A model generated the notes under the pieces. That model was not told where the DNA came from and searched no databases. It saw only the letters and a list, made by a program, of their open reading frames with translations. This document shows positions 4,834-6,565 of a DNA stretch of 6,565 nucleotides, piece after piece (within the stretch, counting starts at the first letter, position 1; each line of letters begins with the position of its first letter). The DNA lies in assembly GCA_031283515.1 (NCBI GenBank), contig JAITBS010000466.1, positions 1 to 6,565 on the forward strand, given 5' to 3'. Made by a program: the position numbers and the translations under genes. The stretch is from Planctomycetaceae bacterium (GTDB lineage: Bacteria; Planctomycetota; Planctomycetia; Pirellulales; Thermoguttaceae).

Positions 4834-5136
4834 ATGGTAACTGTTTTTTATCACATCGGTGTTGATCATCCGATTACGCCCAACGAACCGTTGCCCCAAT
4901 TGCCGGTAATTCCGCGAGGTGCCATCGTGATTATCGAAGGACGTTCTCCTATTTGGCGGTACGGAATGGCACAACATTTGTTACATGGCAGTCCCGCTTC
5001 GGCAATTGCAGTGTATGACCCGCGACTCGGTGCCGTTATTGTTGCATCACACTCGCCAAATTATCGAGAAGGTGATATACTGGATGTTTCATTATCAAAT
5101 CAAATCAATCAAAATCAAAATTTTACAAAACTATAA
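4834..5136 (+). CDS. csx3: CRISPR-associated protein Csx3 (ring nuclease family)
   Basis: A 100-residue protein, the normal size for stand-alone Csx3. The family signature is plain: PRGAIVIIEGRSPIWRYGMAQ (27-47), then H51, then VYDPRLGAVIVASHSP (60-75) and GDILDV (80-85). Csx3 (Crn3) is known as a Mn2+-dependent nuclease that cleaves cyclic tetra-adenylate through sandwiched tetramers, using a conserved His and the Asp/Arg of the YDPRLG block; H51, D62 and R64 are the likely equivalents. Its job would be to degrade or sense the second messenger made by the Cas10-type protein encoded 8 nt downstream. It is the first gene of the operon. The asparagine/glutamine-rich tail after residue 87 is outside the conserved domain. 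The start at 4834 gives the expected N terminus, though the ribosome binding site is weak. Confidence 0.88.
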   Translation: MVTVFYHIGVDHPITPNEPLPQLPVIPRGAIVIIEGRSPIWRYGMAQHLLHGSPASAIAVYDPRLGAVIVASHSPNYREGDILDVSLSNQINQNQNFTKL

Positions 5137-5144
5137 TCAAAACA

Positions 5145-6565
5145 ATGGAACAATATCTCGCTTACGATATTAAAGGAATTCAACAATTTATTTTCAGTGT
5201 TCCAAAGTTGAAATACATTGTCGGCGCAAGTCTGTTGATTGCTAAGTTCGATGATTGGGCTGCTGATTCCTATGATAATGAAGTCATTTTTACCGGCGGC
5301 GGTCGCGGAATTTTTTATTCTAAAAATGAAAATACAATTGATGAAATAAAATCCGCTCTTGTTAAAAAAGCAAGAGAATCCGGTCTTGATCTGCGATTAG
5401 GAACTGCCGGTTCGTTTTCCGAAGTCGTTCATTGTGCCGATGATCTTTACGCTTATGTTCCCGATTCGTTAGAAGGTGAACCGGACGCAGTGTCGGGAAT
5501 GTTGCCGACAGATAAAACAGACCGGATTCATCCAATTCTCGAAAAACGCCGTGAAACAGTCGGGAATATCAGAAACGATAATTCTTTTGATCAACAAATC
5601 TTAAACAATATTTTCGACAAGTTGCCGCCGGATATTCAAAAGTTCAAAGAAAAAGGCGGAAAAGTTGAATTTCTCTCAACAGTCAAAGCAGACCTTGATG
5701 ACGATGAAGAGTTTTATGAAAGAGCAATGAAAGGCAGCGAAGTACTCGGTGACCGCAATCGTTGGGCGATTGTTTGTCTCGACGGTAACGATATGGGTTC
5801 ACAATTCCGTGCGTTTGAAAAAACACATACAGACAAATCCGATGAGAAAAAAACTGCTTGGTATAAAGACATGAGTAAGCAACTTGACGCTTGTACGAAA
5901 GGAGCATTTTATGAAGCATTAAAAATTGTTATTCAGAAATGGTATGACGAAAGTTGTTACATGATTTCCGAAGAAGATCATTTACTTGTTTTGCCTTTCC
6001 GTCCGCTTATTCTCGGCGGCGATGATGTTACAGCAATTATTCATTCGTCTTATGCGTTGGATTTTGCCAAAATAATGATTGAAAAATTCAATGATTTAAG
6101 TAAACAACATAAGGAATTATGGGTTGGAACAAACGGTGAATTGACTATCAGTGCGGGAATTGCTTATACGAATGTTTCACTTCCGCTGCATACGTCCATT
6201 CCTTATGCCGAAAGTTTGCTTGGCAGTGCAAAAGGCAAATTTCGTACAAAAAAAGAAGAAGGCAAACCAACACCTGCTGCGATTGATTGGGAACATATCA
6301 CCGAGTCAATGCTCGACACGCCGTCAGCACGGCGTCATCGGGACTTGGTGTTTTACGACGAAGATATTGGTACGAAAATAACCTTGACGGAACGCCCTTA
6401 CAATATCGAACAACTTAAAGAAGTCTTGACGTTGAAAGAAAAGTTACGAAATAAACCATTCAGTTTATTGGCGGAATGTCAAACAATTTTGACGCTTCCT
6501 TGGGCGAAACGTGTACAACGTTTGGCGGCAATGAAAAAGCAAAATGCCGAACTTGTTACGTTTAT
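5145..6565 (+). CDS. cas10: Cas10/Cmr2-type palm (GGDD) cyclase without HD domain; 3' end beyond window
   Basis: The frame is open for 473 codons and runs off the window. Residues 1-110 resemble the first Cas10 palm: MEQYLAYDIKGIQQFIFSVP, KYIVGASLLIAKFDDW and FTGGGRGIFYS. Residues 205-360 resemble the second palm: WAIVCLDGNDMGSQF (metal-binding acidic motif, D213/D216), then PLILGGDDVTAII with GGDD at 291-294, and LTISAGIAYTNVSLPLHTSI. Cas10 proteins convert ATP to cyclic oligoadenylates with the GGDD palm in type III CRISPR interference. The usual N-terminal HD nuclease domain is absent, since the protein begins at palm 1, and I see no Cys cluster for the usual zinc ribbon. The intact GGDD predicts an active cyclase. 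It follows csx3 by 8 nt on the same strand, without an obvious Shine-Dalgarno sequence. Whether RAMP subunits follow cannot be seen. Confidence 0.88.
   Translation, partial: MEQYLAYDIKGIQQFIFSVPKLKYIVGASLLIAKFDDWAADSYDNEVIFTGGGRGIFYSKNENTIDEIKSALVKKARESGLDLRLGTAGSFSEVVHCADDLYAYVPDSLEGEPDAVSGMLPTDKTDRIHPILEKRRETVGNIRNDNSFDQQILNNIFDKLPPDIQKFKEKGGKVEFLSTVKADLDDDEEFYERAMKGSEVLGDRNRWAIVCLDGNDMGSQFRAFEKTHTDKSDEKKTAWYKDMSKQLDACTKGAFYEALKIVIQKWYDESCYMISEEDHLLVLPFRPLILGGDDVTAIIHSSYALDFAKIMIEKFNDLSKQHKELWVGTNGELTISAGIAYTNVSLPLHTSIPYAESLLGSAKGKFRTKKEEGKPTPAAIDWEHITESMLDTPSARRHRDLVFYDEDIGTKITLTERPYNIEQLKEVLTLKEKLRNKPFSLLAECQTILTLPWAKRVQRLAAMKKQNAELVTF

Noticed and set aside
5683..6381. Frames 5683-5919 (minus) and 6151-6381 (plus) within cas10
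   Set aside because: They overlap the long open Cas10 frame carrying GGDD and have no motifs.
5145..6565. mCpol (Panoptes-type minimal polymerase) instead of Cas10
   Set aside because: The protein has two palm-like halves and more than 473 residues, whereas mCpol is a small single-palm protein, and Csx3 is the neighbour.

Overview
The window is AT-rich, with long A/T runs between genes, and looks like an accessory region of a bacterial chromosome. The lineage is uncertain. The integrase has Tyr in place of the usual His in its HxxR box and a GRDIARAVAGHTT block, a pattern I associate with planctomycete/PVC integrases. This is a weak inference.

Left part (1-2600), all minus strand. From right to left it holds two small two-gene operons, each joined by a 4-nt ATGA stop/start overlap. 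The first is a DUF6978-like protein followed by a DUF1828/DUF1829 protein (2567-1360). The second is a PIN-domain ribonuclease-like toxin followed by a ribbon-helix-helix protein (985-180), with a good sigma70-type promoter and Shine-Dalgarno sequences. The first 86 bases hold the start of another PIN-like protein cut by the window edge. A 32-33 bp sequence with inverted TGTACGA/TCGTACA arms occurs once on each side of the DUF6978/DUF1828 operon in direct orientation. A related half-site lies beside the integrase gene.

Middle (2863-4211), plus strand. A tyrosine recombinase gene is followed by the anticodon arm through 3' end of a tRNA-Arg(ACG), whose D-arm region is replaced by an 11-bp perfect hairpin, and then by a rho-independent terminator. 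This looks like an att junction of an integrative element. The divergent layout (integrase one way, repeat-bounded toxin-antitoxin-like cassettes the other way) resembles an integron, although the repeats are not canonical attC sites.

Right part (4245-6565), plus strand. A micro-ORF with a very strong ribosome binding site, apparently decayed, is followed by a 294-bp MITE-like element with 22-bp terminal inverted repeats and a perfect 8-bp target-site duplication (GAATGTTT). Then comes a compact operon: csx3, a ring-nuclease family of type III CRISPR systems, and an open-ended Cas10/Cmr2-type cyclase gene that starts directly at the first palm domain with no HD nuclease domain and carries an intact GGDD motif. 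No CRISPR array is visible. The likely theme is a defence/toxin-antitoxin island: cyclic-oligoadenylate synthesis (Cas10) with turnover or modulation by Csx3, next to an integrase-associated stretch of toxin-antitoxin-like modules.
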